Notes: a model not told the origin generated them from the sequence alone. A stretch of DNA of 64,000 bases from CAYYWP01 sp050176585 (GCA_050176585.1 JBFXHX010000003.1:1-64000), one strand, 5' to 3'. Shown: positions 35,880 to 45,184, counted from the first letter of the stretch. Translations and numbers: made by a program.

Positions 35880-38471
35880 GTGTTTGCGGAGAGAGTGCGC
35901 GGTTCCGGGCGCCTGGCGCGGGCTAAGATGCTTCTGGGCTGTCTGGCTGTCCTCTCCATCAGCGTGCCGGCGGCCGCGACGATCAGTTCGCTGTCCGGCG
36001 ACGCCGATTGCGACGCACTGGTCACGACCGCCGACCGCAAGCAATTGGCGCACGAGCTGGTCGACGGCGACGGTGCATTGGTTGCGGAGATCGACGGTGG
36101 TGCGGTGGTGAGTTGCACGGGCGCGGATGTCAACGGCGACGGTGCGGTGACGGCCGCCGATTTTTCCGCTCTAGAGCGACGGCTGAAGGGGCAGGACCCT
36201 AGCGTCGGTCCGCAAGTCACCTTCCTCGGCATCGCCTCGGCCGACGGACGAACGACGTTGCCCGTCGAGGACATCCCGGTGCCGCTGTATCAGACGGTAC
36301 GCGGCCTCGGCTTTTTAGTTGTGGTGGAAGCCGCACCGGGACCTTCCGGGCTGCCGGTCGGCCAGGAGGTCTTCCGACCGAGCGGTGAATCATTGCCGCA
36401 CTTACAAGTACAGGTCACGCGCGGACTCGGGGATGCCAGTCCGGCGGTGTGTGGGGAGGGCGGCGTGCCGGGCATTGCTCCATCGAACTACGAGGAGACC
36501 GCGGCCGTGATCGGCGCGGTGAACGACCTCGGATGCCGATTCACCGTGGCCTCCAACAGGTTCAATGCGTGCACGCTGGACGAGTTCGGTGCACATGCGT
36601 TCGTCGACGACCGTTCGCGCGTGCAGTTCTGCCTGCCGGTGTCGGCGGTGGAAGAGTTCCCGAACGGGGTGACCATTATCACGGCGCGCGTCGCCGACGT
36701 GGCGGATACGGCGGGCGCCACTCGACAAATCGCCTTGCGCGTGGGCGCCGACCCCATACTCACGCCAACGCCGCGCTCCACGGCTACTGCTTCCCACACT
36801 GCGAATGCGACCTCGACGGGGACAGCGACGCCGACGCGCACCAGCACCCTGACGCCTCTGGCGACCGCGACGCGCACGCCGACGCGAACGGCCACCGGCA
36901 CGCGCTCCCCGATGCCTACGTCAACTGGCACGCGCACGGTCTCGGCGACAGAGACACCGAGCGCGGAGCCGAGCGGAACGCCGACGCGAAGCGCGACCGC
37001 GAGAAGAACCGCGACTCCTTCGAGCAGCCCACCCGCGAGTGAGACGCCGACGCGCACCGCTATCGCCAGCCGCACGCCCACCGCAACGCGCACTGCGACC
37101 CGGACGGCAACAGCGCTGCACTCCTCGACGCCGACCCGCAGCATCACCCGCACCGCCTCGTCTTCGCCCACCCGCACGAGCTCGGGGACGCCGAGTGTCA
37201 CACGCACGCGGGTGGCGACCGCGACCGCTACCGCGAGCGGCACACCGACGCGCACGATCACCGGCACCATCCAGGCCACGTCCACCGGCACGCGCACGCC
37301 GACCGGAACGAGCCGGCCGTCGTCCACGCGGACGTCGAGCCGGTCCGCGACGCCCACGCGCACGCGGGCACCCACCAGATCCCCGACCGCGACGGCGTCG
37401 GCTACGCCGATCAGCAGCACCACTCCGTCACGCACGCTGACGCCGTCATCGACGCCGACGCGCACGTCCACTCCGACGCGCACGGCGACGCCGACTCGGA
37501 GCCATAGCGCGACTCCGACCCGCAGCGGGACGCGCAGCCCAACGCCGTCCCCGACGTTTACCGGGTCACCTCGCCCGTCGGCCACGGCCACCTTCACGCG
37601 GCCCCCCACGGCCACGGCGAGCGCGAGCATCACGCGCACCGAAACCCCGACGCGCACCGAAACCCCGACACGCACCGAAACGCCGACGCGGACCGTGACG
37701 CGTACCGCGACCTACACGCGCGTGGCGACGCCGACGTGGACGACGATTCCGACCCGCACCGAAACCAACACGCGTACTCCGAGCCGGACGGCGACCATCA
37801 CCCCTACGGGGACGATCACACCGACCCCGTCGATCACCCGCACGCCCACGATCACGCGGACCCCTACGATCCCGCAGCGACCCGGCGCGGACATCACGTA
37901 CGTGGGTATCGCCCGCGCGAACGATACCCTGGTCGATCCGGTGGGGGAGACACCGGAGGGGTGGCCAGTCTACGAACGGGATTTTGGATTCGCGTTCTCG
38001 CTGGTGGTGGAGGCCAAACCGGGACCGAGCCGCCGGCCCGTCGGGTTGAACGCCTTCCGCTCCGACCCGAGCGATCCGAACGTGCGTCCGGATTTGGAGA
38101 TCATCGTGTCGCGCGCGCTCGGCGATGCCAGCGCCGCGGTGTGCGACGACATGCTGCCGATGCTCGGTGGCATACCCGCGTCACCCGACTTCGAAGTGGC
38201 TCAGCCCGTCTCGGACGCGATCAACGATCTCGCTTGTCGGTTCGTGAACGGCAGCGGTGAACCCGGCGGGCGCCGCGCGGGGGAAGCGTGCACGGTGTTC
38301 GGCGACGGCGATTTTGCTTTCGCCCGTCGCGACAGCACGACGCAGTTCTGTGCGTTGATCGCGGAGCCGTTCGGCTTCCCCGTCGGCGACACGGTGGTGA
38401 GTGTGCGGGTGAGTGATACGAACGGGCAGCCGGGTCCACCGGCTTCTTTCGTGGTGCGCGTGCTTCCGTGA
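35880..38471 (+). CDS. Secreted dockerin-like protein: duplicated Cys domain joined by a long Thr/Pro/Arg linker
   Basis: 863 residues. A signal peptide covers about 1-33 (basic n-region RLARAK, then LLGCLAVLSISVPAAA). Residues 41-100 have two dockerin-like EF-hand loops (DADCDALVTTADRKQL and DVNGDGAVTAADFSAL). Domain A (about 113-292) and domain B (about 670-863) are homologous. Both contain V/I-T-F/Y-x-GIA near the start, VVVEA.PGPS..PVG..F, RxLGDASxAVC, ND.(G/A)CRF, and a late Phe-Cys. Each has four cysteines (191, 219, 231, 251 and 755, 786, 804, 824). Between them lie about 377 residues of Thr/Pro/Arg/Ser repeats, likely a glycosylated or extended stalk. GTG 35880 is chosen because it completes the signal peptide; ATG 35928 is an alternative. 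Function unknown; extracellular or cell-surface display is inferred. No cohesin is in the window. Confidence 0.8.
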   Translation: MFAERVRGSGRLARAKMLLGCLAVLSISVPAAATISSLSGDADCDALVTTADRKQLAHELVDGDGALVAEIDGGAVVSCTGADVNGDGAVTAADFSALERRLKGQDPSVGPQVTFLGIASADGRTTLPVEDIPVPLYQTVRGLGFLVVVEAAPGPSGLPVGQEVFRPSGESLPHLQVQVTRGLGDASPAVCGEGGVPGIAPSNYEETAAVIGAVNDLGCRFTVASNRFNACTLDEFGAHAFVDDRSRVQFCLPVSAVEEFPNGVTIITARVADVADTAGATRQIALRVGADPILTPTPRSTATASHTANATSTGTATPTRTSTLTPLATATRTPTRTATGTRSPMPTSTGTRTVSATETPSAEPSGTPTRSATARRTATPSSSPPASETPTRTAIASRTPTATRTATRTATALHSSTPTRSITRTASSSPTRTSSGTPSVTRTRVATATATASGTPTRTITGTIQATSTGTRTPTGTSRPSSTRTSSRSATPTRTRAPTRSPTATASATPISSTTPSRTLTPSSTPTRTSTPTRTATPTRSHSATPTRSGTRSPTPSPTFTGSPRPSATATFTRPPTATASASITRTETPTRTETPTRTETPTRTVTRTATYTRVATPTWTTIPTRTETNTRTPSRTATITPTGTITPTPSITRTPTITRTPTIPQRPGADITYVGIARANDTLVDPVGETPEGWPVYERDFGFAFSLVVEAKPGPSRRPVGLNAFRSDPSDPNVRPDLEIIVSRALGDASAAVCDDMLPMLGGIPASPDFEVAQPVSDAINDLACRFVNGSGEPGGRRAGEACTVFGDGDFAFARRDSTTQFCALIAEPFGFPVGDTVVSVRVSDTNGQPGPPASFVVRVLP
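36756..37886 (+). repeat. Low-complexity DNA coding the TPTRT linker
   Basis: About 1.1 kb of degenerate hexamer-like repeats based on ACGCCGACGCGC encodes Thr-Pro-Thr-Arg-Thr variants. A nearly exact run of six-codon units, 'TRTETP', lies near 37635-37690. The complementary strand is also open over 395 codons for compositional reasons only. Confidence 0.85.
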
Positions 38472-38510
38472 GAGCCGCGTGCGCGCGGCGTGCGCAGCGC
38501 GCAAAGATCG

Positions 38511-38539
38511 TTGACTGCGCATCACACATCCGGTATCCG
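38511..38539 (+). promoter_or_regulatory. Candidate promoter for the zinc-ribbon pair
   Basis: TTGACT at 38511-38516 and TATCCG at 38534-38539 with a 17-base spacer. The -35 is good and the -10 weak. It would give a leader of about 125 bases before the first zinc-ribbon gene. Confidence 0.4.
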
Positions 38540-38672
38540 TACCCGTATCGGTCAGCCCTCCGTCCCGCCGCCGGGGCAATGGCGGCATGGCACGTCGGAT
38601 GCGGCACCTGCGCCGCTCCCCCTTACGGCAGACCGAATGCGACAGGGCAGCGCGCAAGGAGGATAGCCCACA

Positions 38673-38846
38673 ATGGCTGAGAAGAAGGCGAAAACCGCTC
38701 AAAAGGGCAACAGCGCGGTGATCAAGCACACCTGCCCGAGCTGCGGTGCGGATAGTCGCGTGACGTATTTCACCGGCTATGGACCACAGAAGGGTTTTTT
38801 CTGGGTGTGTGAGAAGACGTGCGGTTACATGGCCCGCACCAAATGA
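38673..38846 (+). CDS. Small zinc-ribbon protein, 57 aa
   Basis: 57-residue basic protein preceded by a strong ribosome site AAGGAGG (38656-38662), ten bases before ATG 38673. A Lys/Ala-rich start is followed by a zinc ribbon: C21xxC24 and C46xxxC50, with the aromatic block YFTGYGPQKGFFWVCE between and a basic end (YMARTK). Its size and basic character recall ribosome-associated zinc proteins such as L33 relatives, but I cannot match it to one. It is followed 29 bases later by a second small Cys-rich protein, probably in the same transcript. Confidence 0.85.
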   Translation: MAEKKAKTAQKGNSAVIKHTCPSCGADSRVTYFTGYGPQKGFFWVCEKTCGYMARTK

Positions 38847-38875
38847 GCACCCCTCGGGCACACGGAGCGAGAACC

Positions 38876-39238
38876 ATGGCTCGTACGAGCAGCGGTAAGA
38901 AGGGCAAAGGCAGCTCGAGCAAGAAGAGTTACAGCGTGCTCGAGGGAAACGACGCTGCGGAAGGTCAAGAAGACAGCGACCTGCCAAAGGACGAGGCGGG
39001 CCGACGCAAGATCAAGCGGCAATACGAGACCCTGCTCGGCATTCGCATCGAGAAGCTGAAAGGACGCATTCTCAACCGCGAGCGGATCAACAAGACCATC
39101 GAAGGCGTCTACTTCATCTGCGCGGAGTGCAAGAAGGTCTGCCACAACATCGACGATGGCCTCGTGGAAGACCCGAACAATGCCTACAACTTGTGCGGCG
39201 CCTGCGCGAAGACGAAGGGCAAAGGCAAAGCCGCCTAA
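38876..39238 (+). CDS. Small Lys-rich protein with CxxC...CxxC zinc motif, 120 aa
   Basis: 120 residues. The first 45 are Lys/Ser-rich then acidic and likely disordered. A basic helical segment at 45-75 (RKIKRQYETLLGIRIEKLKGRI) comes next. A zinc motif follows with C82xxC85 and C107xxC110, plus C89 and H90 between, and a Lys/Gly tail. The layout resembles a nucleic-acid or ribosome-binding protein; family unknown. ATG 38876 has GGAGCGAG upstream; ATG 38843, overlapping the stop of the previous gene, is an alternative. Its stop overlaps the convergent rluA-like gene end by four bases. Confidence 0.8.
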   Translation: MARTSSGKKGKGSSSKKSYSVLEGNDAAEGQEDSDLPKDEAGRRKIKRQYETLLGIRIEKLKGRILNRERINKTIEGVYFICAECKKVCHNIDDGLVEDPNNAYNLCGACAKTKGKGKAA

Positions 39239-40155
39239 GGCGTCAACCCGCCCGTCAGGGGCGGCGGCAACGGACTGCCGATACGGAGCATGTCTCCAGT
39301 GGCCGGATGCCGGAGTCGCAGCGAACGGGCATGTAGCATCAGGCGTTCTGCGGGTGTGCCCCCGTAGAGCGCGTCGCCGCGAACCGGGTGTCCGATCGCT
39401 GCCAGATGGGCGCGTATCTGGTGACGCACTCCGGTGGGGATCGCGATCGCGAGTAGCGTGGCGTTGCCCCGGCGCTCGATGGGGTGAAAGGTCGTCATCG
39501 CGGGGCGCGCCCGTAACAGGCGTGCCCGCGCCGGGTCTCTGCACACCACCATGGCGGCCGCCCGGCCTGGATCGTGGGCGATCGGCCAGCGCAGGACGCC
39601 GGGATCGCGGAGATCGCCGTCAACCATCGCCGCGTACTCTTTCTGCACTGCGCGGCGACTGAATTGGGCGCGCAGCGCGGCCCACGCTGCCGGATTGCGC
39701 GCGGCCAACAGTACGCCGGATGTGGGTGTATCGAGCCGGTGTGCAAGCCCGCCCTCCAGCGGGCTCCGGCTGGCCTCGGCTGTCTCCGGTGCGTAAGCGC
39801 GCAAAAAGTTCGCGACGGTGTCCCGATCGGTCGTCCGCAACGCGACCGATGGCATGCCCGGCGGCTTGTCCACCGCGATCAGGGTCGCGTCTTCGTGCAG
39901 AACCGCAACCGGCAGTTCGGGCTGGGCACCGAGCTCGCCTGCGCCTAGTGCCGCCGCGTCGACTTCGACCACGTCGCCCGCGCGCAGCCGCACGCCTTTC
40001 CGCGCCCGCCGCCCGTTGACCCGTACCCCGCCGGCCGTAATGATCGCCACGGCGTGACGGCGCCCGAGCGGTCCTCGCATCTCCCGACCGATGAATTGGT
40101 CCAAGCGGATGCCGTCGATCGCACAGATGACCGGGGTCCCGAAGGAATCGCCCAC
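39235..40155 (-). CDS. RluA-family pseudouridine synthase with S4 domain
   Basis: 306 residues. An N-terminal S4 RNA-binding domain (about 12-70) is followed by the RluA catalytic domain, with AVDKPPGMPS and the catalytic aspartate D142 in AHRLDTPTSGVLL. RHQIRAHLAAIGHPVRGDALYGG closes the active site. It isomerises uridine in rRNA or tRNA; which position is modified (RluC, RluD or other) cannot be read from sequence. ATG 40155 lies only 28 bases from the divergent aminotransferase gene. Confidence 0.92.
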   Translation of the reverse strand: MGDSFGTPVICAIDGIRLDQFIGREMRGPLGRRHAVAIITAGGVRVNGRRARKGVRLRAGDVVEVDAAALGAGELGAQPELPVAVLHEDATLIAVDKPPGMPSVALRTTDRDTVANFLRAYAPETAEASRSPLEGGLAHRLDTPTSGVLLAARNPAAWAALRAQFSRRAVQKEYAAMVDGDLRDPGVLRWPIAHDPGRAAAMVVCRDPARARLLRARPAMTTFHPIERRGNATLLAIAIPTGVRHQIRAHLAAIGHPVRGDALYGGTPAERLMLHARSLRLRHPATGDMLRIGSPLPPPLTGGLTP

Positions 40156-40183
40156 CGCACAACTATACTAAGGAAGGCGAACA

Positions 40184-41335
40184 GTGGCGACGACCGACTG
40201 GCAGCGCTGGCGTGCGGAGTTCCCTTCGACCGCGGACCAGGTTCACATGAATCACGCCGGGCTCGCACCGCTGCCTCTGCGGGCCGCCGCGGCGATCCGC
40301 GCATTTGCCGATCAGGCTCTTCGGGTGAACGGCTCGATCTATCGCGGCTGGGAGGAGCGCGCCGAAACCGTGCGCGCGTCCGCGGCCAGGCTGATCGGGG
40401 CTGCGCCCGGCGAGATCGCGTTCGTAAAGAATACGGCCGAAGGGTTGTCGTTGATCGCGGCCGGCCTGACCTGGCGCGCAGGGGACAATGTCGTGGCGAT
40501 CGCGGACGAGTATCCCTCCAACGTGTATCCCTGGCTCGGCCTCGGACGACTCGGCGTGGAGACGCGTCTCGCCGCTCGATCCGGGGTGTGCTTCGGGGTT
40601 GAGGAGGTGGCGGCCCACGTCGATTCGCGAACCCGCGTGGTGGCGGTGAGCGCGGTCGACTGGTTGTCGGGTTTCCGCGCCGACCTGTCCGCCGTTGGCG
40701 CGTTCTGCCGCGACCGCGACATCCTCTTCGTCGTCGATGGGATCCAGGCGGTAGGTGGGATGTGCGTGGACGTCGACCGCGCGGGCATCGACTGCATGGC
40801 GGTCGGCGGCCACAAGTGGCTGCTCGCCCCGGAGGGCTGCGGCTTTCTGTTCGTGTCCGCGCGCGTCCTGGACCGCTTGCACCCGGTGTTGCTCGGCTGG
40901 AAGAGCGTGATCGATGCGGATGCCTATCTGCCGTACCATCTCACCCTGCGGGACGACGCCGCGCGTTTCGAGCCGGGTACGCAAATGCATCTCGGCATTG
41001 CCGCGCTCGGAGCGTCCATCGATCTGCTGCTTGAAGTCGGTCCGCACGCGGTCGAAGCCCGGATCTTGTCACACACCGATGCCCTCGCCGCGGATTTGCG
41101 CGCTCTCGGCGCCACCATCCTCAGCCCGCGGGGCGCGGCGGAGCGCTCCGGGATCTTGACCTTCGCGCTGGGCGATACCGACGCGTTGTACGCCTCCCTG
41201 CTGCGCCACGGCGTGAACGTCCGCAGGCGTTTGGGGGGCATCCGGCTGTCACCGCACTTCTATACTGACGAGAGCGACATCGCGCGCGTGCTCGACGCAG
41301 TGCGCGCGGCGCGCGCGCGGCCCAGCCTGAGCTGA
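40184..41335 (+). CDS. Class V PLP aminotransferase / cysteine desulfurase-like protein
   Basis: 383 residues of the class V fold. MNHAGLAPLP lies at the N-terminus, FVKNTAEGLSLIA contacts PLP, VVDGIQAVGGM carries the aspartate, and the PLP lysine lies in VGGHKWLLAPEG. It lacks the reactive cysteine loop of IscS/SufS, so it is more likely an aminotransferase, lyase or isopenicillin-epimerase-like enzyme. A GTG start at 40184 has AAGGAAGG upstream. A TATACT box at 40164-40169 is a possible -10 but no good -35 is seen. Substrate unknown. Confidence 0.85.
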   Translation: MATTDWQRWRAEFPSTADQVHMNHAGLAPLPLRAAAAIRAFADQALRVNGSIYRGWEERAETVRASAARLIGAAPGEIAFVKNTAEGLSLIAAGLTWRAGDNVVAIADEYPSNVYPWLGLGRLGVETRLAARSGVCFGVEEVAAHVDSRTRVVAVSAVDWLSGFRADLSAVGAFCRDRDILFVVDGIQAVGGMCVDVDRAGIDCMAVGGHKWLLAPEGCGFLFVSARVLDRLHPVLLGWKSVIDADAYLPYHLTLRDDAARFEPGTQMHLGIAALGASIDLLLEVGPHAVEARILSHTDALAADLRALGATILSPRGAAERSGILTFALGDTDALYASLLRHGVNVRRRLGGIRLSPHFYTDESDIARVLDAVRAARARPSLS

Positions 41336-41372
41336 GTTGCTTTTCCACACCGCTTGCCGATATCCGCCGCGC

Positions 41373-42455
41373 ATGGGCAGGCGGCGAGAGCGCGGCGCGC
41401 ACAGGCGCTACGCGGTGATCATGGCCGGTGGCGCGGGTACGCGGTTTTGGCCACTGGGGCGAGCGCGCCTGCCCAAGCAGTTCCTCACCTTGTATGGGCG
41501 GCGGCCGATGCTGGTCGAAACGGCGGCGCGCCTGCGCGGCGTCGTCTCTCCGGACGCCGTGCTCGTGGTGGCGCCGCCGGCGCTGGCACCACTGGTGCGC
41601 GCGCAGTTGCCGCGATTGCCGCGTCGCAACCTGATCATCGAACCGAGCGCGCGCGGCACCGCCGCGTGTCTCGCACTGGCCGCGGCGCATGTCGCGCGCC
41701 GAGCCCCGACCGCCACCATGGGGGTGCTGACCGCAGATCATGCGATTCGGGACGTTGCGGCTTTTCGCGCCGCCCTGCGTCGGGGGTTCGCCGTCGCGGA
41801 GGACGAGTGGCTGGTGACCTTCGGCATTCGCCCGACCCGGCCGGAGACCGGGTACGGCTATATTCGGCTCGGCTCGCCGTTGGATCGCGGCGTCCCACGG
41901 TTGTTCCGCGCCGCGCGATTCGTCGAGAAACCCGATCGACAGACGGCGCGCCGATTTCTCGCTGGGGGTCGCTATCGCTGGAACTCGGGAATGTTCGCCT
42001 GGCGCGCCGACGTGTTCAACGCGGCGCTCGCGCGGCATGCGCCACGGGTGGCGCGCGCTGCCGAGATGGTAGCGCGGTCTGGCGGCGTCGAGGCCAAGAG
42101 GGCCTATGCCCGACTCCCGACTGTGCCCGTGGATGTGGCCGTGCTCGAACGCGCGGAGCGCATCGCGGTCGTCGAGGCGAGGTTCGATTGGGACGATGTT
42201 GGCAGCTGGTCGGCGATGCCGGGTCTCTGGGGAACCGACGACGCGGGCAACGCTGCGCGCGGGCGCGTCCTCCTGCTCGATTGCCGCGATACCATCGTGC
42301 ACGCCGATCGGCGGCTGGTGGCGGTGCTCGGCGGCGCAGGACTGGTCGTCGTCGACACGCAGGATGCGCTGCTGATCTGCCCGCGGGATCGCGCTCAGGA
42401 AGTCCGCCGCGTGGTCGACGCGCTCGCGGCACATGGACATCCGCACCTGCGCTGA
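41373..42455 (+). CDS. manC: Mannose-1-phosphate guanylyltransferase
   Basis: 360 residues of the GDP-mannose pyrophosphorylase type (nucleotidyltransferase domain only, no isomerase fusion). The signature GGAGTRFWPLGRARLPKQFL is at the N-terminus. TADHAI binds metal, RFVEKPDR contacts sugar phosphate, and YRWNSGMFAWRAD and FDWDDVGSW complete the sugar site. It makes GDP-mannose for polysaccharide and glycan synthesis. ATG 41373 is preferred; the frame opens 12 codons earlier. The symbol follows the domain rather than proven pathway. Confidence 0.9.
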   Translation: MGRRRERGAHRRYAVIMAGGAGTRFWPLGRARLPKQFLTLYGRRPMLVETAARLRGVVSPDAVLVVAPPALAPLVRAQLPRLPRRNLIIEPSARGTAACLALAAAHVARRAPTATMGVLTADHAIRDVAAFRAALRRGFAVAEDEWLVTFGIRPTRPETGYGYIRLGSPLDRGVPRLFRAARFVEKPDRQTARRFLAGGRYRWNSGMFAWRADVFNAALARHAPRVARAAEMVARSGGVEAKRAYARLPTVPVDVAVLERAERIAVVEARFDWDDVGSWSAMPGLWGTDDAGNAARGRVLLLDCRDTIVHADRRLVAVLGGAGLVVVDTQDALLICPRDRAQEVRRVVDALAAHGHPHLR

Positions 42456-42519
42456 GTTGTAACCGAGCCGTGGTGCGGCGCATGATGAGCAAGGCTCACA
42501 TGGCACCGCCTCGTCACGG

Positions 42520-45150
42520 ATGATCCGATCTGCACTCCGCCCGGATAGCCTTGCCGGCACGCCGCTGCCGGTCGCCGCTTCCGAGCTGCGTTTCAACTGG
42601 GTCGTCGAACGCATCTGCCGCCAGCTGTTCAGCGCCGTTCGCATCGCACCGAGCTCCGTCGAACACTTGCGCGATCTAGCCGCGCGCGGGCCCCTGGTCT
42701 ACGTCATGCGCCAGCGCTCGTGGGTGGACTACCTGCTCCTGAGCTTCGTGCTCAAGCGTGAGGGATTGCCGGCGCCCGAGTTCGTCAACGACCTGCCGCT
42801 GTTCTGGGCGCGGCCCGTGCCGGACATGGTGCGCGCCGTATGGCGATGGCTGCGCGGCACCCGCCTCTTCGGGCGGGAGCTCCGCGCATCCGCGGACCGC
42901 AGCTACTGCCAGCGCCTCGTGTCGGCCGGACGGCCGGTGCTGCTGTTTCTGCGCGCGCGCGCACCCGGTGTCGGCGCGCGGGCGCGAGGGCGCCGGGCCG
43001 CAGCGGTGCGTACCGGGCCCGACTACGTCCGCGAGATCGTCCACCACTTGTGGACCGCGCCGGGCGAGGACGTCTCGCTGGTGCCGATCGCCGTGATGCG
43101 CGGGCGCGGCATGCGGCGCAAGGAGTCGCGGCTTGCGACGCTGGTCTACAGCGTTCAGGAGATGCCGGGCGAGCTCCGTCGGCTCATTTCGCTCCTCTGG
43201 AACCTGAACGATACGAGCCTCAGCGTCGGCCTCGAAGTCGAGGTGCGCGCGTTCACTCGCGAGTATCAACGCGAGGGCGAGGAGCGCATCGTGCGCCGCC
43301 TCACCCGCGCGCTGCAGATCTTCCTGTATCGCGAGGAACGCGTCGTGTGGGGCCCGTTACTGCTCGCCAAACGCCAGGTGCGGCAGCGCGTGATGCAGGA
43401 CGGCGCGGTGCGCGCGGCCATTCGGCAACTGGCGGCTACGGGTACGACGGCGAGGTCCCGCTTGTGGCGGCAGGCCGAGCGCGATTTCCACGAGATGGCC
43501 GCGAACTTTCACGGCATCTACTTCGCGTTCCTCGAGTTCGCGTTCAACCGCATCTGGCCGAAACTGTTCCACGGTTTCGAGTCGAGCGGGCTCGAGCGCG
43601 TCATCGAGACGGTCAAGCGGCACCCGGTGGTACTCGTGCCCTGCCATCGCAGTCATTTCGACTACCTGATCCTGTCGTACTTGTTTCACGTGAACTACCT
43701 GAGCCCGCCGCACATCGCCGCGGGCATCAACCTGTCATTCTGGCCTCTGGGCGCGCTGTTCCGCGGCGCGGGTGCGTATTTCATCCGGCGGACATTCGAA
43801 GGCGACGACCTGTATAAAGCCGTATTCCGCGCCTATCTGAAGTTCTTGATCCGCGAGGGGTATACCCAGGAATTCTTCATCGAGGGGGGGCGCAGTCGGA
43901 CGGGAAAGATCGTCACGCCAAAGCTCGGCATGCTGTCCGCGATCGTCGACGCGTTCATCGAGGGCGCGCGTCGCGACCTGTTCTTCGTCCCGGTCTCGAT
44001 CCACTACGGCCGCGTGGTCGAGGAGGAGGAGTATCAGCGCGAGTTGGGCGGGGCGCAGAAGTCCCCGGAGTCGCTGAGCGGCTTGTTGCGTGCGCGGCGC
44101 GTGCTGCGGCGCCGGCACGGCACGGTCTACATCAGCTTCGCCGAGCCGATATCGCTCTGTGCGGCGCTCGGCGACGCCCGAGAGCGGTTGCGCGACGTGG
44201 AGGACGCCGAGGCGATCGATGAAAGGCGCCGGTTCGTGCGCAAGCTCGGCTTCCGGTTGCTCCGCGAGGTCAACGCCGTGGCGGTGGCCGGCGCCACCTC
44301 CGTGTCCGCCACCGTGTTGCTCAGCCTCCCCCAACCGGCGTGTCGCTGGGAGGATTTCCTCACCCGTGCCGAGGCGTTAACGCGGTTCCTGCGCGCGCGC
44401 GGGGTGCGGTTTACGCCCTCGCTGGAACGCAATACGGCGAACGGCTTCCGCGAGAACCTCGCGTTTCTCGAGAACGGCGGACTGGTGCAACGGGTGGCCG
44501 GCGCCGACAGCCCCGTGCTGCACGTCCCGACCGAAAAGCGCCTGGCGCTCGATTTCTACAAGAACAACACCATTCACTTTTTCCTGCTCGCGGCACTGGT
44601 GCTGGATGGTTTGGCCGGCGAGCTGCGCGGCGCCGCGCTGGAGGCCGAGGTGCGGTGGTGGCTCGATATGCTGCGGTGGGAGTTCCCGCTTCCCGAGCGG
44701 CGAGATCTCGCGTCCGAGATCGAGCGCGTGTGCGCCGACCTGCGCGAACAGTCGGCGCTCAGCGGCGATGCCGGCGACGCGCCCGATCTGGAGCATTCGC
44801 TGGTCATCACCGTACGCGCGATCTTGGACAACTTTCGCGAAGCGTATTTCATCGCGGCGCAGAGCGCGCGCGAGCTGCCGGCTTCCGGTCTGTCGCAGCG
44901 CGTGCTCGTCGAGCGCATGCAGGCTCGTTACCGAGCGGCTCTCCTCCTCGGCGAGGTGCGGAAACCGGAGGGGAACTCCTCCGTGACCCTCACAAACGCG
45001 CTCAGCCGCCTCGGCGAGCTGGAGATGATCGAGGTCCACGGGGGCAAGCTCCGCGACCGGATGGTGTTACCCGGTCCGCGATTCGCGGAGCTCGAATCGT
45101 TGTCGCTCCGCATGGCGGCGAGCGTAGCGGCCGCGCGACACATGCGTTGA
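42520..45150 (+). CDS. plsB: PlsB-type glycerol-3-phosphate acyltransferase
   Basis: 876 residues. The active LPLAT domain (about 355-560) carries the HxxxxD motif in CHRSHFDYL, GINLSFWPLG, IRRTF and EFFIEGGRSRTGK, all diagnostic of PlsB. A degenerate acyltransferase-like N-terminal domain (YVMRQRSWVDYLLL near residue 61) corresponds to the inactive N-domain found in PlsB generally. The C-terminal third is helical. PlsB acylates glycerol-3-phosphate at the inner membrane, the first step in phospholipid synthesis. ATG 42520 is the start. It lies 64 bases after manC and 34 before the DUF151 fusion gene. Confidence 0.92.
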   Translation: MIRSALRPDSLAGTPLPVAASELRFNWVVERICRQLFSAVRIAPSSVEHLRDLAARGPLVYVMRQRSWVDYLLLSFVLKREGLPAPEFVNDLPLFWARPVPDMVRAVWRWLRGTRLFGRELRASADRSYCQRLVSAGRPVLLFLRARAPGVGARARGRRAAAVRTGPDYVREIVHHLWTAPGEDVSLVPIAVMRGRGMRRKESRLATLVYSVQEMPGELRRLISLLWNLNDTSLSVGLEVEVRAFTREYQREGEERIVRRLTRALQIFLYREERVVWGPLLLAKRQVRQRVMQDGAVRAAIRQLAATGTTARSRLWRQAERDFHEMAANFHGIYFAFLEFAFNRIWPKLFHGFESSGLERVIETVKRHPVVLVPCHRSHFDYLILSYLFHVNYLSPPHIAAGINLSFWPLGALFRGAGAYFIRRTFEGDDLYKAVFRAYLKFLIREGYTQEFFIEGGRSRTGKIVTPKLGMLSAIVDAFIEGARRDLFFVPVSIHYGRVVEEEEYQRELGGAQKSPESLSGLLRARRVLRRRHGTVYISFAEPISLCAALGDARERLRDVEDAEAIDERRRFVRKLGFRLLREVNAVAVAGATSVSATVLLSLPQPACRWEDFLTRAEALTRFLRARGVRFTPSLERNTANGFRENLAFLENGGLVQRVAGADSPVLHVPTEKRLALDFYKNNTIHFFLLAALVLDGLAGELRGAALEAEVRWWLDMLRWEFPLPERRDLASEIERVCADLREQSALSGDAGDAPDLEHSLVITVRAILDNFREAYFIAAQSARELPASGLSQRVLVERMQARYRAALLLGEVRKPEGNSSVTLTNALSRLGELEMIEVHGGKLRDRMVLPGPRFAELESLSLRMAASVAAARHMR

Positions 45151-45184
45151 CAGGGTGCCCCCGAGGCGAGAGGCTAGGGCCGTG

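Noticed and set aside
36488..37675. 395-codon minus-strand frame of Val-Arg-Val-Gly repeats
   Set aside because: It is the reverse complement of the TPTRT linker; the plus-strand protein has a signal peptide and real domains on both sides.
40161..40171. Bidirectional -10 box ACTATACT between rluA-like and aminotransferase genes
   Set aside because: No matching -35 on either strand and only 28 bases between starts; too weak to list as a promoter.
42520..43500. Degenerate second acyltransferase domain in PlsB
   Set aside because: Striking at first, but an inactive LPLAT-like N-domain is a normal feature of PlsB, so it is not new.
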